From positions 36,426,341 through 36,490,340 of the forward strand of contig CAMTDV010000012.1 in the NCBI GenBank assembly GCA_947069175.1: a DNA stretch of 64,000 nucleotides. The letters are read 5' to 3'. Below, piece by piece: positions 53,286 through 64,000 of this stretch. The stretch is from Scalesia atractyloides (lineage: Eukaryota; Streptophyta; Magnoliopsida; Asterales; Asteraceae). The notes beneath the pieces are model-generated. The model was not told the DNA's origin, made no database searches, and worked only from the letters and a program-made list of their open reading frames with translations. The position numbers were made by a program, and so were the translations under genes. Positions within the stretch are counted from its first letter, which is position 1. Each line of letters starts with the position of its first letter.

Positions 53286-53942
53286 CTAATCATCTACGTC
53301 TCTGTCACCCATATTCACATCCTCATCAGCTGCTGCTTCCTCGGGTTCCTCATCAGGAACCTCCTCTGGTTCCTCTTCCTCTGGTTCATTCTCTGCTTCA
53401 AAAGCAATGATCCTGTTGTCAGCCAACTCCAGTCTTGCAGTAAGGTCCATGATCTGCTCAGCCATCACCCTATTCATTTATCTTAGGGAGTTTGTCATGG
53501 TCGCTTCCTTTTGTTGAGTTGCCTTGACCTGCTCTAGTTCTCGTTTCAGTGAACTATTATTTTCTATTAGGCCTGTGATAGCTCTAGCTGCCTCGCGCAT
53601 ATGTTGAAACTCAACCTTAGTAGCCGCCACGAAGCCAGCAAAAGCTTCCTCTATGGGGTAGCCAAGAGGTGGCAGAGTACCATAGACCTCTCTATCGACA
53701 TTATAAGAAGCCACTAAAGTTAGGGGTGGGACTGCTTCATCAACAATATAGCTCTGAATTTGGTAAGGGTACCAACTCCAATAGCCATTCCCTTCGCTGC
53801 CTCTGATAATGAAGGGTTCGTAAGCCATGTGGTGATGTGTCTGAGCCGCCCTAAGTGTTCCCAAGAAGATAGGGGACATAGGTGGAGAGTGAGAACCTCC
53901 TTGTTACTCACTGGGGTCCGAGGAGTCAGTCGAAGTAGACAT
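53286..53942 (-). pseudogene. Gypsy K accessory ORF upstream of gag (two in-frame stops)
   Basis: One frame from ATG 53942 (MSTSTDSSDPSE) to 53286 is broken only by a TAA near 53905 and one at 53478-53480. It contains WSWYPYQIQSYIVDEAVPP, YPIEEAFAGFVAATKVEFQHMREAARA, a coiled coil (SSLKRELEQVKATQQKE, MAEQIMDLTARLELADNRI) and a very acidic tail (EEEEPEEVPDEEPEEAAADED). It is not similar by eye to the gypsy A accessory ORF except in position and in ending with a coiled coil, and its charge is opposite (acidic against basic). Function is unknown. Confidence 0.7.
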
Positions 53943-54104
53943 GCCTGCCAGAGTGAAGTAGCGAGACATAAGATATATCGAGACATAGTGAGTAAGATAA
54001 ACATAAGAATTAAGTATTCGTGTTGGTTTTATACTAGTGTAGGTTTGGTAGGTATAGTGTAGGTTTACTAGTGTGATATGCAAACGTAATTCTCTATAAC
54101 CAGT

Positions 54105-54117
54105 GGCTTTGATACCA
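54105..54117 (-). other. Gypsy K primer-binding site
   Basis: Minus strand TGGTATCAAAGCC, one change from the Met-tRNA primer site, three bases from the LTR end. Confidence 0.85.
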
Positions 54118-54120
54118 ATC

Positions 54121-56754
54121 TGTCACACCCTCAAAATCCACTTATGGGGTTTTACCGCGAGGCATGTGACAAACCAGGATCCAAGACACTAGTCACATAG
54201 AAAGACTCTATATGTAAAAATACGTTTAAACAAGTTTAACCATGCAATTAAAGAAATGCGGAGGCGTAAGTAACGTAAGTAAAGTCTGCGTCAAAACAAA
54301 CGCCCAAACCAAAGAATTTAGAAGTAAAGATGCAAACGTTTAAACAAAATAGTTTTCATGCCGTGATGTGCTCGTACTCTGGAAGATACTTTAACAACCT
54401 GAGAAAACATGTAAAATCAAGTGTCAACATTTAATGAAAAGTGAGTTCACAGGTTTTAGTTCACAATTTTTTAAGATAAGTTGTTTCCACTGGTTCAGCC
54501 CCGAACCAGTGTGCTATAAAGTTTCCCTGTTCCTACCCGAATTAGATTATCGTAAGTTTTCTGATTCAATTCCCAAATCACGTTGTTATATTGTTTACCC
54601 AGTATATGTTATATGTTTAGGTAGTAGCCTAGGTCATGTCAACAAAGTGTTCGATCCGAAGCTGACGTTGTTGCCCCTGTTGTACCAGGTTTATCACCAA
54701 CCATGGCTAAGTGTTAGGCAAATTCTACACCCGTGACCTTCGACATTCGGTTTAGCTGGCAGGGCTTGTCGAACCCAGTAGTACTACTAAAAATTCCCTC
54801 GCTATAATCAAATATAACGGCATCGTAAGTTTTAAGGGGACTAACATGTGATAAAAGACTTCCTTGTGACCAAAACCGTATAACATAATCCCTCCCAATA
54901 TAGTTCGTTAATGCGCAATATTAAAGGCGTTACATTGCCGTAACGGTACATGTTTTCTCCCCTATGTATATAAAACCGTATATAAAAATGTAGGGGCCAT
55001 GAACTCACCTTTGTACTGCTTGGTAAGATTAGACTAAGCGTATGAAATCTAGAGCGATCAACCACGCCCTATAATAGTTAGAATCGTTTATTTTATTTTC
55101 CTTATAAATAGCACGAAAGTCCTACACGTGTCTAGTAACTAGCACACGAACAAGTAATCACATGGCATTTCTATTATATGGTTCCATAGCCGTGTTGACA
55201 ACCACCCTACGATATGATATATTGTATTTATACAATTAACAAACAATCATGGATATTAAAAATAGCAAGTTCGGTTCTTATATGTTCATGTTTCTGCCTA
55301 GCAAAAATCACTGAAACTAGGCTGTTTTGAGAGACTCGTTTAACCTATTTACAGAGCTGCAAAAATTATGATTTTTTTATGCGACGCACCTCTCGGAGGG
55401 GTTGCTCTTGTGTAAACATTTCAAGGTCTAACCCTTTACCAATAATTCAATAAATATCATTTACTAAGCAGCTATCAGATTCGTCACTTTCTGACTGAAG
55501 TTTACGGAAAATCTTATTTAAAAATCCTTGGTTATCTGATTGATGTAATTCCAATTGGAGATTTGCTCAGACACCTAGTACCATCTACTATATAACTTTC
55601 ATGACTTGACTCCAAGTATTCCCAACTTATGACACAAAATATAACATACAAATTCTGCAGAAAACGCAGCTTTGACTACTAAAACAAAATTATTCTTTTA
55701 AAATAGCAAACATGTCCAAAAATTTTGATTCTAGTTCCATTAGAAGCGTATTTCGAAACTCTACTTTGTGGACTCAAGAAAATCCAATTTTCGTTAAATA
55801 ATGACCCAGTTTTAGCCGATTAAAGTTTGTTGTAATGTTCTGGACAGAACCTGTTTTGTTACCCGAACCCCACAAACTATAATCTAACGAACCCAACGAC
55901 TTAGAATCATCATTCACGGCAGGTTTCTATCATAAACTAGATCATGTAACATTAATTATTAGTAAACACAAGATCACCAAGACAACTAACACCCCGATCG
56001 ACCCATACGCATCAATACATACATAAACTATCGTACCAAATCATCATATTTGATTCTCTTTATGATTTTCAAACCACAACTCAGCATCATAACACCATTA
56101 CCCAATATATAATCATAAACACAGCCAATATAATTTATAGCATCATGCTTGAACATTAATATATATTGCAATACGCAAGATTTAACCCACCATTGAAACC
56201 CTAGCAACCTAACCGATCATGTAAACGGCCTAAACATAAAGAAAAACACATGATCTCTACACTTCACATAACATCAATTCACCATGCGTAACAATTAATC
56301 GCAGCATATATCAAGCAGTTTATAACCGAAACGTGCATGAACTAATATAACTAATAACAAAAACATAAGGTGTGGATACCTAGATATCGAGTTCTTGGTT
56401 TGTTGTTTGTTCGTGGCGGCAGCGAAGGGAAGAGAAAAGGGCAGAGGTCACATGTTTCCTGTGTAGGTTAGGGTTTTGTTTTTGTGATCACCTACATACA
56501 TCGTACTTAAATATAGAACAAGGGGGTGGGGCGGTTTTGAGAACTTGGGCCGCAAGGGATGGAGGGACGGGTTGGGTTGCTTGGGCCGCAAGGGTGGGAA
56601 GGCGGGTTGGGTTTGGTTTCGATTTTTTTTCTTTTTTTTTATTCAAACCCGTTGTGTAGATAGGTATTATCATCACGTAAAAAATTGTTGCAATTATACA
56701 TGGTAAAACATATCGTCATGAATAACGCTAACCTTAATTGTTTGGGTTGTTACA
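54121..56754 (-). repeat. Gypsy K 5' LTR (2,634 bp)
   Basis: It starts TGTAACAACCCAAAC at 56754 and ends GAGGGTGTGACA at 54121 (minus). It aligns with 46733-48240 over its first part and shares its last part with the D-type LTR (GCCTCGCGGTAAAA, AACCTGTGAACTCACT, ATGTTGACACTTG). The right flank is TATTA. The left partner duplication is lost. Confidence 0.85.
54488..54511 (-). repeat. Stem-loop in K LTR at the position of the D-type hairpin array
   Basis: On the sense (minus) strand CACTGGTTC/GAACCAGTG form a perfect 9-bp stem around a 6-base loop GGGGCT. The downstream text (AACCTGTGAACTCACT) is shared with the D-type LTR, so the site is homologous although the stem sequence is entirely different. 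Confidence 0.8.
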
Positions 56755-56898
56755 TATTACGTGCTTTGTTTGTTTGTTTTTTGAGTAAACTTCCATTTGC
56801 TCCCTATGGTTTGGTCGTTTTAACGGTTTTTTTCTATTCATTTAAAAATGGACATTTTGCTTCCTGACGTTTCGGTTTTGTCGCCAGTTTGCTACACG

Positions 56899-57947
56899 AC
56901 TCTAACTCCATCCAAAAGATTCGTGAACTAAAAGGGTATTTTGGTAGTTTAATAGATCACATTAAGGGTATTTGAGTCTTTTGAACTAAATAAACATTTT
57001 ACTTGTTTATCTCAAGTAAACATAAACAAAATATCAAATCTTATTTTAGAAACTCTCTCTCTCACACACACACAAACAAACCCACACCCAAAACTACCAG
57101 CTAGCACCGTCACCTGCCACCGTATCAGTCACCACCTACTGAAATACCTTAGAAGTACCATAAAATGTAAACATCAGCCACCCCAACTATGACCATCACA
57201 CCACCAACCACCACCAGCCACCATCGTACCCCACCACCAACAACATCTTTCCTAACCTAAAACCCCAACCACCTCCATCTTCCCTAACATCTTCTTTAAC
57301 CTAAACCCCCAACCAGCTACCGTCGTCTGAACCATAAGTTACCACCAGCCGCCACCAGCCATGACCACCACAACTCTGGACCTTAATTTCTTGTATGGCC
57401 ACCACAACTTTGTTCTATCATTCTAAGTTCGCACAGAGATGGAGAGATCTGATCTACAGTTAAATGGAGAGATGAAGAGATCTGTGTAAATCACAACCCC
57501 CCAACCGTCGTTAGTTGGAGTCGCAGGTGGCGAGATGACAGTGAGCTGGTGGCAGAGGTTGGTTATGGTTGAATGCTACCTACGATGATGGGTGGGCGGC
57601 GATTGTGGTTGTTGGTTTAAGCTCGAATATAAAGATGGTGTTTCCAATTTGGGATTGGGTTCGTTTATATTACGATTTGGGGTTCGAACTGATTTGGGAT
57701 TTGGGGTGATGTTTGTTTGCCGATATTAGGAGTGTGTTCAGATGGCCGATTGATTGTTTGTTGTGGAGTAGAGAGAGATAAAAGAGAGGAGAAAGTGTGT
57801 GTGTGTGTGTTAATGTGTCATGTGTGTATATACATATATAACAATAATACTTTTACATGTAAATTACCTAAGTAGCCCTAGTTTTGTTCTTGAAATTACC
57901 AAAATACCCTTCTAGTTAACAAACATTTTAGATGGAGTTAGTGTCAG
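56899..57947. mobile_element. Fold-back / MITE-like element with long imperfect inverted repeats
   Basis: The left arm starts GACTCTAACTCCATCCAAAA (56899-56918) and the right arm, read on the other strand, starts GACACTAACTCCATCTAAAA. Further in, AAGGGTATTTTGGTA on the left matches the reverse of TACCAAAATACCCTT near 57897 on the right. CT- and CA-rich text near 57055-57075 mirrors GAGA- and GT-rich text near 57790-57815. The middle is CCACCA-rich on the left and GGTGG-rich on the right. No transposase is seen. Flanking text (56780-56898) may belong to the element. Confidence 0.6.
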
Positions 57948-58290
57948 GGAGTTGATTGGAAAGAAACAGAGCCGACTACTGGGTCGGCCAAGCCGGGCAA
58001 CGACCAGAGGCCCAAACTATCAGAGGGCCTGGAAAGTTTCTTAAAGGTTTTATGTATTATAAATACTATAAATATGTTAAATCGTAACCTACTATAGTTT
58101 AGTTAATAAGAGCATTCTACTTTATTGTTGAAGTGTGGTGACACAGTTTTCAAAGTTGTTAGTAACATTTGTTGCTCTAGTGATGGACACAATTTTCATA
58201 GTTATTAGTAACTTTATATTGTGGATTCACAATGTCAAATCCATAGTCTTGATGAAGTGACTATGGTGTACCAGCATGGTTAGTCTTGAC
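57948..58290. other. Unassigned
   Basis: No gene seen. A short GC-richer block near 57968-58032 is followed by AT-rich text. TTGTTAGTAAC/ATTTTCATAGTTATTAGTAAC-like words repeat near 58155 and 58200. Confidence 0.4.
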
Positions 58291-59330
58291 AGACACATTT
58301 TCAAATGTAAATTTATTTAATCAAACAACTCAGCAGGATTTGCTGGGATTTTTAATGAAGAAAGTTCATTGAACTTTACATTCAAGGTCTCTTCTACACA
58401 CCTAGTCCTTGTGTTAAACACTTTATAGGCCTTGGCAGTCGTTGAGTATCCAAGAAAATAACCACAATCTACTTTGGCTGCAAATTTTGAAATGAAATAT
58501 TTGAAGTTTTAAAATGAAACATGGGCTGCCAAAGATTTAAAATAAGAAATCACTGGCTTGATCTTGTACAAAGTTTCATAAGTTGTCTTTTAATGTCTGG
58601 GGTTAATCAAAACTCAGTTTTGCATATAGCACGCAGTGTTTACAAGCCTCTACCCAAAAAGACAGTACATTTAAACCTTGAAAAATCATCAATTATAACA
58701 AGATAATACTTCTTCTTTCTAAGACTCATGATTTTAGCAGGGCCAAACAAGTCCATATGTAACAATTGTAAACACTAACTTGTTTTGGACTCATTAGTTG
58801 ATTTGAATGAACTTTTCTGTTTGTTCATCAAATGTGAATTTTTTTATGGAAAACCTCTTAGAAGACCTTGTTTAGATAGTGTTGTGATAGTCTTGAGATT
58901 TGTGTGACCAAGTCTTCTATACCATAGTTCTGTCTCTTTGTTAGAGGCAACTAAGAACAGACAATCATTAGACTTTGGATTATCTTTCAACATATCAACT
59001 ACATACACATTGCCACCCTTGTGAGCAACAAGTTGTGTTATGCTCTCAGCTATCGTTGTTTCAATCTTTTTAACTACTTCTGTCCCAACAATTACAAGTT
59101 TTCTTAATGAAGAATGACCCATAGCATTTATCACTGATTTGAGACACAACTAAGAAGGTTAAATTTAAGATTGTCAATAACTGTCCCTGACCCCAACACC
59201 TTACCTTTTGAGTTGTTACCAAAGGATATATCACCCCCTCCATGTGCTAGAAAATCTTTGAGAAGGGCTCTACATCCTGTCATGTGCCTGGAGCCTCCAC
59301 TATCTACATACCATAAACTATCAAGGCAAG
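58291..59330 (-). pseudogene. Copia L protease, GAG-pre-integrase and integrase N-part
   Basis: The minus-strand order is protease (WYVDSGGSRHMTGCRALLKDF, catalytic DSG, about 59310-59245), a variable linker, then GAG-pre-integrase (ELWYRRLGHTNLKTITTLSKQGL, in 59149-58844). Integrase follows with KCLQLLHMDLFGPAKIMS and KKYYLVIIDDFSRF (about 58790-58670; first catalytic Asp in HMDLFGP). After that, deletions and frameshifts leave only scattered integrase text to about 58291. RT is missing. The protein would process the polyprotein and integrate cDNA in an intact relative. Confidence 0.8.
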
Positions 59331-60984
59331 AGAAGCTCCCTTAGCACAGCCATCATAGCACAATCACACTCTCCTTCACAAACACTAGAATCCCATGGGT
59401 CTGACATAGAATTTAACATTTCTTCGTCAATCTTTTCTTCACAAACTTTTTCTTTAGAAAAAATATGTTGCAACATTTCCACAAACTTCATCAATATTAG
59501 ACACCACTTCCTCAGACTCAACCCCTTCCAAAATAGTGTCTAGTGACATAAAACAAAAATCCTTAGTTTTTTCAAAATTGGAAATAAATAGGGAAAAAAT
59601 TTCACCAGTTAGTTCTTTAGGTAAGCTACTCCAATCAACAAAGCCTTGTGTAAAGAAGCTCTGTTGCCTGGTCTCTGCTGGAGCAGAGGTTTGTGTAGCT
59701 TGTGGTGCAGGTTGCACTTGAACCTGAGGAACTAGTGCTTTAACATATTATATCTGACGAATAGTGGTTTGGACATACTGTACGGAACAGTGATTGCACG
59801 GTGTGCAAAGTGAGCAGTGCTTTGCATGTGTGGAGCAAGGGTATATTGGGAATAATGGACAATGTTTAAAGTCTAGGACTTAGATGTGTGACAATAGGAC
59901 CCTTGTTTGGCTCCTGCACTCTCTAGAAAAATGACCTAGCCTATTACACTTGTAGCATTTGATTTTAGATTTATCCAACCCAACTTTTAACCCCCCATAA
60001 ACCCTGGCAGTTCTCTTGTAAAACTTGCTAGTTCTGACACTTAGTAGTGCAAGTTGATGTAGGATGTCTATTTCTTCCAAATTAGTGGGGTCAAAATGTT
60101 GAAGATCATTTAACTCAAAAGATAAATTGTCATAAACTTGGTTTTCCCATTAGCTGTAAAAGCATAATTGGGTGAGTAAGAATCAGAGTTAAAACTTCCA
60201 CAAGATGTTATGTCAATAAAATGATCATAACCCTGATCCTTACTTCCACCAGATGTTTCCTCTTGACCAAAAAGTGTTGTACCACCAAAAGCATAGTCAT
60301 CAGCAACTTATCCTGACTCTTGAAGCTTCTTTTTCTGGTTAAGCTCTCTCTCATAAGTGAAAGCCTACCATGAAGCTGAGTTAAACTCATCTCCTTTAAC
60401 CCAACAAAGTTTCTTGTTACAAAAGCAATGGCGTCCCATTTTTCTACTTAATCTAATCCTATAGAAATCGGCTATTCAAGGTTGAATTAGGATAATTAAC
60501 ATTTACTAGTTTTAGTTCACTTATTAGACAACTAAACCTTTCGAACTACTGAGTTAATGATTCTCCTTTAACATGACAAAATGTTTCATACTGTTGGTTT
60601 AAAACTTCGCGATTGTTTTCAATAACCTCCTCTGTCCCATCGAATTGCTCTTTCAAAGCATCCCATAACTTCTTTGCACTGTTGCAACGCAGCATGCCAG
60701 ATAGATATCATTTGGCAAAGCCATAGCAACAATGCTAAATGCCTTTGCATCTAGCTTGATTTTCTAAAAATCTTGCTTAGAGTAGTTTTCAAGATTCTTT
60801 GGAACTTGAACTTTAGGGTCTTCAGCACTCGGTACCATCAGAACATGAGGTCCGAAGATAACCGATTTTCTGGCAACCCGTATGTGACCCATCGACGTTG
60901 CTAGATGTTATACTCTGATCTAACAAGCATCAGAGGTTTGTACATGGTGCTAGTGTTGTGTAGATCTTGTGGATTTTGAGACAT
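59331..60984 (-). pseudogene. Copia L gag
   Basis: It starts at 60984 (MSQNPQDLHNTSTMYKPLM). UBN2 text lies near 60720-60640 (ALQRSKEVMGC-like, with frameshifts). Then come FKEMSLTQLHGRLS (about 60390), EEIDILHQLALLSVRTSKFYKRT (60080), the intact zinc knuckle CYKCNRLGHFSREC (about 59965-59924) and a Gln/Ala/Thr-rich linker. The tail is acidic, ending at CEGECDCAMM (about 59350). It is the uninterrupted relative that reveals the empty site for the gypsy A insertion in copia C. Confidence 0.8.
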
Positions 60985-61120
60985 TTCTGATTGTTTACAA
61001 ACAGGTTTTTGTTTAGGAAGTAAATGAACTTTTACTTTGTTTTCAATTCAACAAACAAGCGAATTAGTATGAGAGCTGATCTGTTTATATCAAACTTTAA
61101 GATCAAATTTGATTGACCAA

Positions 61121-61131
61121 GCTCGATACCA
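61121..61131 (-). other. Copia L primer-binding site
   Basis: Minus strand TGGTATCGAGC (one A missing from TGGTATCAGAGC), two bases from the LTR end at 61134. Confidence 0.8.
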
Positions 61132-61133
61132 AT

Positions 61134-61789
61134 TGTTAGGATCTGAATTTAAATGTTGTGATGTTTAAAGATGGAAATCAATGGAAGATGATAAAACAAA
61201 GTTGATAAATGCAGTGGAAATATAAACTTGTAAATCACAACAATGAAGAGAATCTTTTCATCAACATGCTTTTATAAATTTGATTTACGTATGCATGAAA
61301 GATATACAAATAATGTAAGGAGAAGTGATGAATAGAACAGTACATGCACTGTTCTATTTATAGTACAAACCAAACCACTGTGGCATCTAAGCTGACATCA
61401 CCATTGACAATGACATCTAACGACCTAACAAACTCTAACATCTGATAGACTAAAACACTATTACATTGAAATACAAATAAAACTCTGTTGATAGCATCTA
61501 TTGAAGGAACCTCTAATGAGCTTTAACCTCTGTTGGTCCAGCAGACCTATGCTTCAGAAGTCCTCATCTTCAATAGCAGAGTTTTTCTTTAACAAACTTT
61601 AGACTTTGAGCAGAGCTTGTATTAACAGTTCTTGTAAAACAGACTTTAGCTTAATAGACCTTTGAGTAGCAATGTTTGATGTCTTCGCCTTTGGGGAAGC
61701 AGTTCTTCAAAGCACTGTTTATTGATGATCAGATGTTTAGATTAGTTTGCTTTCTAATCATCTGTTCTTTTTGGGGTCCACTAGATCCA
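61134..61789 (-). repeat. F-type copia LTR shared by elements L and M (about 656 bp)
   Basis: On the minus strand it starts TGGATCTAGTGGACCCC at 61789 directly after the PPT AGGGGGAGATTTT, and ends CAGATCCTAACA at 61134 beside the PBS. TATA box CTATAAATAG near 61355-61364. It is thus a 3' LTR for M (61790-64000) and a 5' LTR for L (58291-61133). Confidence 0.8.
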
Positions 61790-61803
61790 AAAATCTCCCC
61801 CTA
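61790..61803 (-). other. Copia M polypurine tract
   Basis: Minus strand CTAGGGGGAGATTT, immediately before the LTR. The same tract is deleted in copia F. Confidence 0.75.
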
Positions 61804-61989
61804 GAACAGATAATGCCAAAACTCTTCTTTATTAATGATCTTTATTCCCCATCAACAATTCCATGATTTACCCCTTGAATTGTAATTCAAAGTTCAGGGA
61901 TATCATGTCTCAAAATCCCATTGTAATTCAAGGTTCAACAAATCTTGGAGGCCATCTGCATTCAGACCATATGAATCATCCATCTTTTG

Positions 61990-63976
61990 CTTTTGAATTT
62001 CACCATCTGGTCTGAGCAAGGTCAATTCATGGGTGTCTGAGGATGACTTCCACTTAAAATTTTGAATCACTTGGTTTTCTTGGGAGAAATTTATTTCTGA
62101 TGAGTTTGGTGAAAGTGGCCTGCTGACAAGATTTTTAACTGTTTCTCTAAGTTTGTCACTTGCAGGTCTGTGTGAAAAAGCAGTCGGTCTTTAATTCCCT
62201 CTTTTCTGTGTTCTTCATACAACTGATCATCAGTCACAAACATTTGTTTTTGCCTTTTTGCTTAATTTAAGGCAATAGTGGATAAGCTAGATATGTGAAC
62301 TAATTTTTAGGAGTATGGGTCTGTTTAGGGATAACCACTACTGGGTAATCTGGCTTTCTTGGAACTGTAGGATCCTTCTCTCTTAACTGTTCCAGTCTTT
62401 TGTAGGTCTCCACAACTTTGCACTCAGACCATCTAGCAACAGCTCTAGATGTACATACTTTGCAGCAAAAAGCTCTTCTCTCATTCTCTTTAGCTTTAAA
62501 GCCTTGTTTTGATCAATTGATTTGCCTTTCTTCCAAACAGGTGGAGTTGGCTTGTGTAAAGGATCTTTGAGCATTTCTTGGATTCTTTCAATTTCTTCCT
62601 TGAGAGCAGCTGATGACAAGTCTTTGAATTGTGCTTTTGTTTCTTTGTATGGTTTGTATTTCATAATGTGATCATGGTAATCCTATTTCAGTTCTTCATC
62701 AAGCTTAGTATTTGTTGGCTTCTTAGACATGGACTTTCATAGGTCCTTGGCAAAATCTTCTATCTTTCTTACCTTTCCAAGTTCTAGTGATAAGATTCCT
62801 TACAAAGTCCTGTCATCCTTCCCTTTGCACACCTCCTTAGCAATATTCTCAGCTTGTCTTGCCTTTAGCTTCTGATATTCATCTACATTTCCAGGCTTTC
62901 GATAACCAAAGAGAGATGGGAAGGATCTTTGTGATGATCCGCTATACTGTAAAAAGATTCAATTTCTCCTTTGACAGCATGAATCTCTAGAGGATATTTG
63001 GAAGCCAATGGAATGACAGATGATGGTTGATAGGGTGGAAGTGATGTGGAATTGATGGAAGTGATGAGATTGGTGTGGCTGCAATGGGGCAAATGATAAA
63101 GGAATTGGCGATGGAATTCCCTCATCATCTTCTTCCACTACAAAAGTTTTCCTTTTGGGTGTGAATTTTAGTTTAGGTGAAGGTGGGCGTGTGGGAATTC
63201 TTGGTGGTGTGGATAATGGTTGTGTTAAGGTGGGAAAAGTGATCATGTCAGAGGTTTGGTTAAAATCTGTTGATACATTTGTTGTACCAACATCTGTTGG
63301 TTAATTTGGTGGAGGTGATGGAACATCTGTTGGTACATTTGTTGTACCAACATCTGTTGGTGATGATTTTGGTGATGGTTTCCTTTTGAGTGATGGTTTG
63401 GTTTTGATTGAAGAAGGGGATACACTTTTGTAGGCACAACAGTGGTTTTAGTGGAGGTGGTTATTGGCTGTCTAACTATTCGAGTTGACTTTCTCCTTTT
63501 GAAGTGCTAATATCTTCTTTTTCCATTTGTTTAGCGTGTTCTTCTTCAATTAGTTGGGAAGCCTTGCTTTCCAGTGTATCTTGCCTTTTCTGCTTTTCTA
63601 ATGCAACTTCTTCTGCATGTTTGTTTAGGGTCTCATTAATCCCTTTTTGAACCCCAGCATCTGATGCCTTAGCAGAAGTTTGGTTTTAAGCAGACCCTAG
63701 CTTTTATTGCACCTTTGTATCTGGCTGCAACTTTCTCAGTTTATCACTCTCCCCCTTTTTGGCATCATCCTCTACTTCTTCTTAAAGGAGTGTTGAAGGG
63801 CACAGCAGTGGTCTTAACAAGATGTTCTCTAATGGCCTTGATGTAAGCTTGGGTAACCTTATATTTGGCCTCAACCATATTTCTGATAAGCTCCATGTGG
63901 GTGTTGTGGTTGATATCATCCAAATTCCTTGGAGCTTGGATGATTGATTACACTGATTTCCACAGCTCATTGGCAA
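61990..63976 (-). pseudogene. Copia M 3' accessory ORF, decayed
   Basis: The same long ORF as at 3869-7290. Segments are 63976-63782 (N-part), 63437-63243 with repeats of LVQQMYQQ (from repeated ACATCTGTTGGTAC-type DNA at 63280-63360), and 63246-62959 (PSPKLKFTPKRKTFVVEEDDEG). The last, 62664-62383, is QNKALKLKRMREELFAAKY preceded by YKETKAQFKDLSSAALKEEIERIQEML. The protein is basic, Pro-rich and has a C-terminal helical region. It lies between RNase H (outside the window) and the PPT. 61804-61989 is untranslated. Function unknown. Confidence 0.7.
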
Positions 63977-64000
63977 TTTGCTAAGGTCAAAGTTGACAAG

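Larger units (their letters stand above)
46733..56754 (-). mobile_element. Gypsy K: Tekay-type chromovirus
   Basis: On the minus strand: 5' LTR 56754-54121, PBS, accessory ORF, gag, PR, RT, RNase H, IN, twin PPT, and 3' LTR 48240-46733, cut by copia J. It is strongly decayed, with a lost RT active site and a mutated PR active site. It has the same domain order as gypsy A, including an accessory ORF before gag. Confidence 0.88.

Noticed and set aside
53720..54004. 94-codon ORF as an alternative K accessory protein
   Set aside because: It overlaps the coiled-coil frame in another phase and runs into PBS-proximal leader. The other frame has the better composition and continuity.

Overview
The window is plant nuclear DNA made almost entirely of nested, mostly dead LTR retrotransposons. 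I found no convincing host gene, tRNA, rRNA or CRISPR array. Primer-binding sites complementary to initiator Met-tRNA (TGGTATCAGAGC and variants), TG...CA LTRs, Tekay/Del-type chromovirus pol, and copia elements with a long accessory ORF 3' of RNase H all point to a eudicot. From memory, without a search, the accessory ORFs look like ones annotated in Asteraceae (Tanacetum, Artemisia, lettuce). The element letters used below are mine.

Layout. 1-1809: end of a Tekay LTR (same family as element D), inserted in a minus-strand copia (G: gag, leader, PBS and LTR, 1854-3400). 3460-9539: minus-strand copia F (3' LTR remnant, long 3' accessory ORF, RNase H, RT). 9540-9997: isolated copia LTR (X). 9998-11240 plus 28671-29969: copia C (plus strand), split by gypsy A. 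11241-28670: gypsy A, a Tekay chromovirus on the minus strand with 5' LTR, accessory ORF, hairpin-rich tract, gag-pol and an internally deleted 3' LTR. Copia B (11865-17019, plus), a complete gag-only element with TSD CCCAT, sits in A's integrase. A later 1,071-bp tandem duplication copied B's 3' LTR together with A's integrase tail. 29970-31863: copia E gag. 31864-35893: 3' part of gypsy D with an intact integrase/chromodomain frame and a 2.7-kb LTR. 35894-37809: copia H 3' region and LTR. 37810-38394: F-type LTR piece. 39029-39440: copia I end. 39480-42160: Athila-like gag and 3' region. 42750-46732: copia J. 46733-56754: gypsy K (Tekay, minus, both LTRs partly present, dead RT and PR). 56899-57947: fold-back element. 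58291-61133: copia L, which shares one LTR (61134-61789) with copia M (to 64000).

The strongest unexplained signal is repeated short self-complementary sequence in transcribed, non-coding parts of several families. Examples are 6-nt-loop hairpin arrays with compensatory stem changes in the D-type LTR (with a counterpart in K), a chain of stem-loops and three minisatellites between the accessory ORF and gag of A, TCGTACGA-type arrays in copia G, and TTCGGAT/ATCCGAA arrays in copia B. These may be RNA structures for packaging, dimerisation or translation of the genomic RNA, or host-factor sites. Exact TNCGTACAA sites, the plant SBP/SPL consensus, occur in four different copia LTRs.
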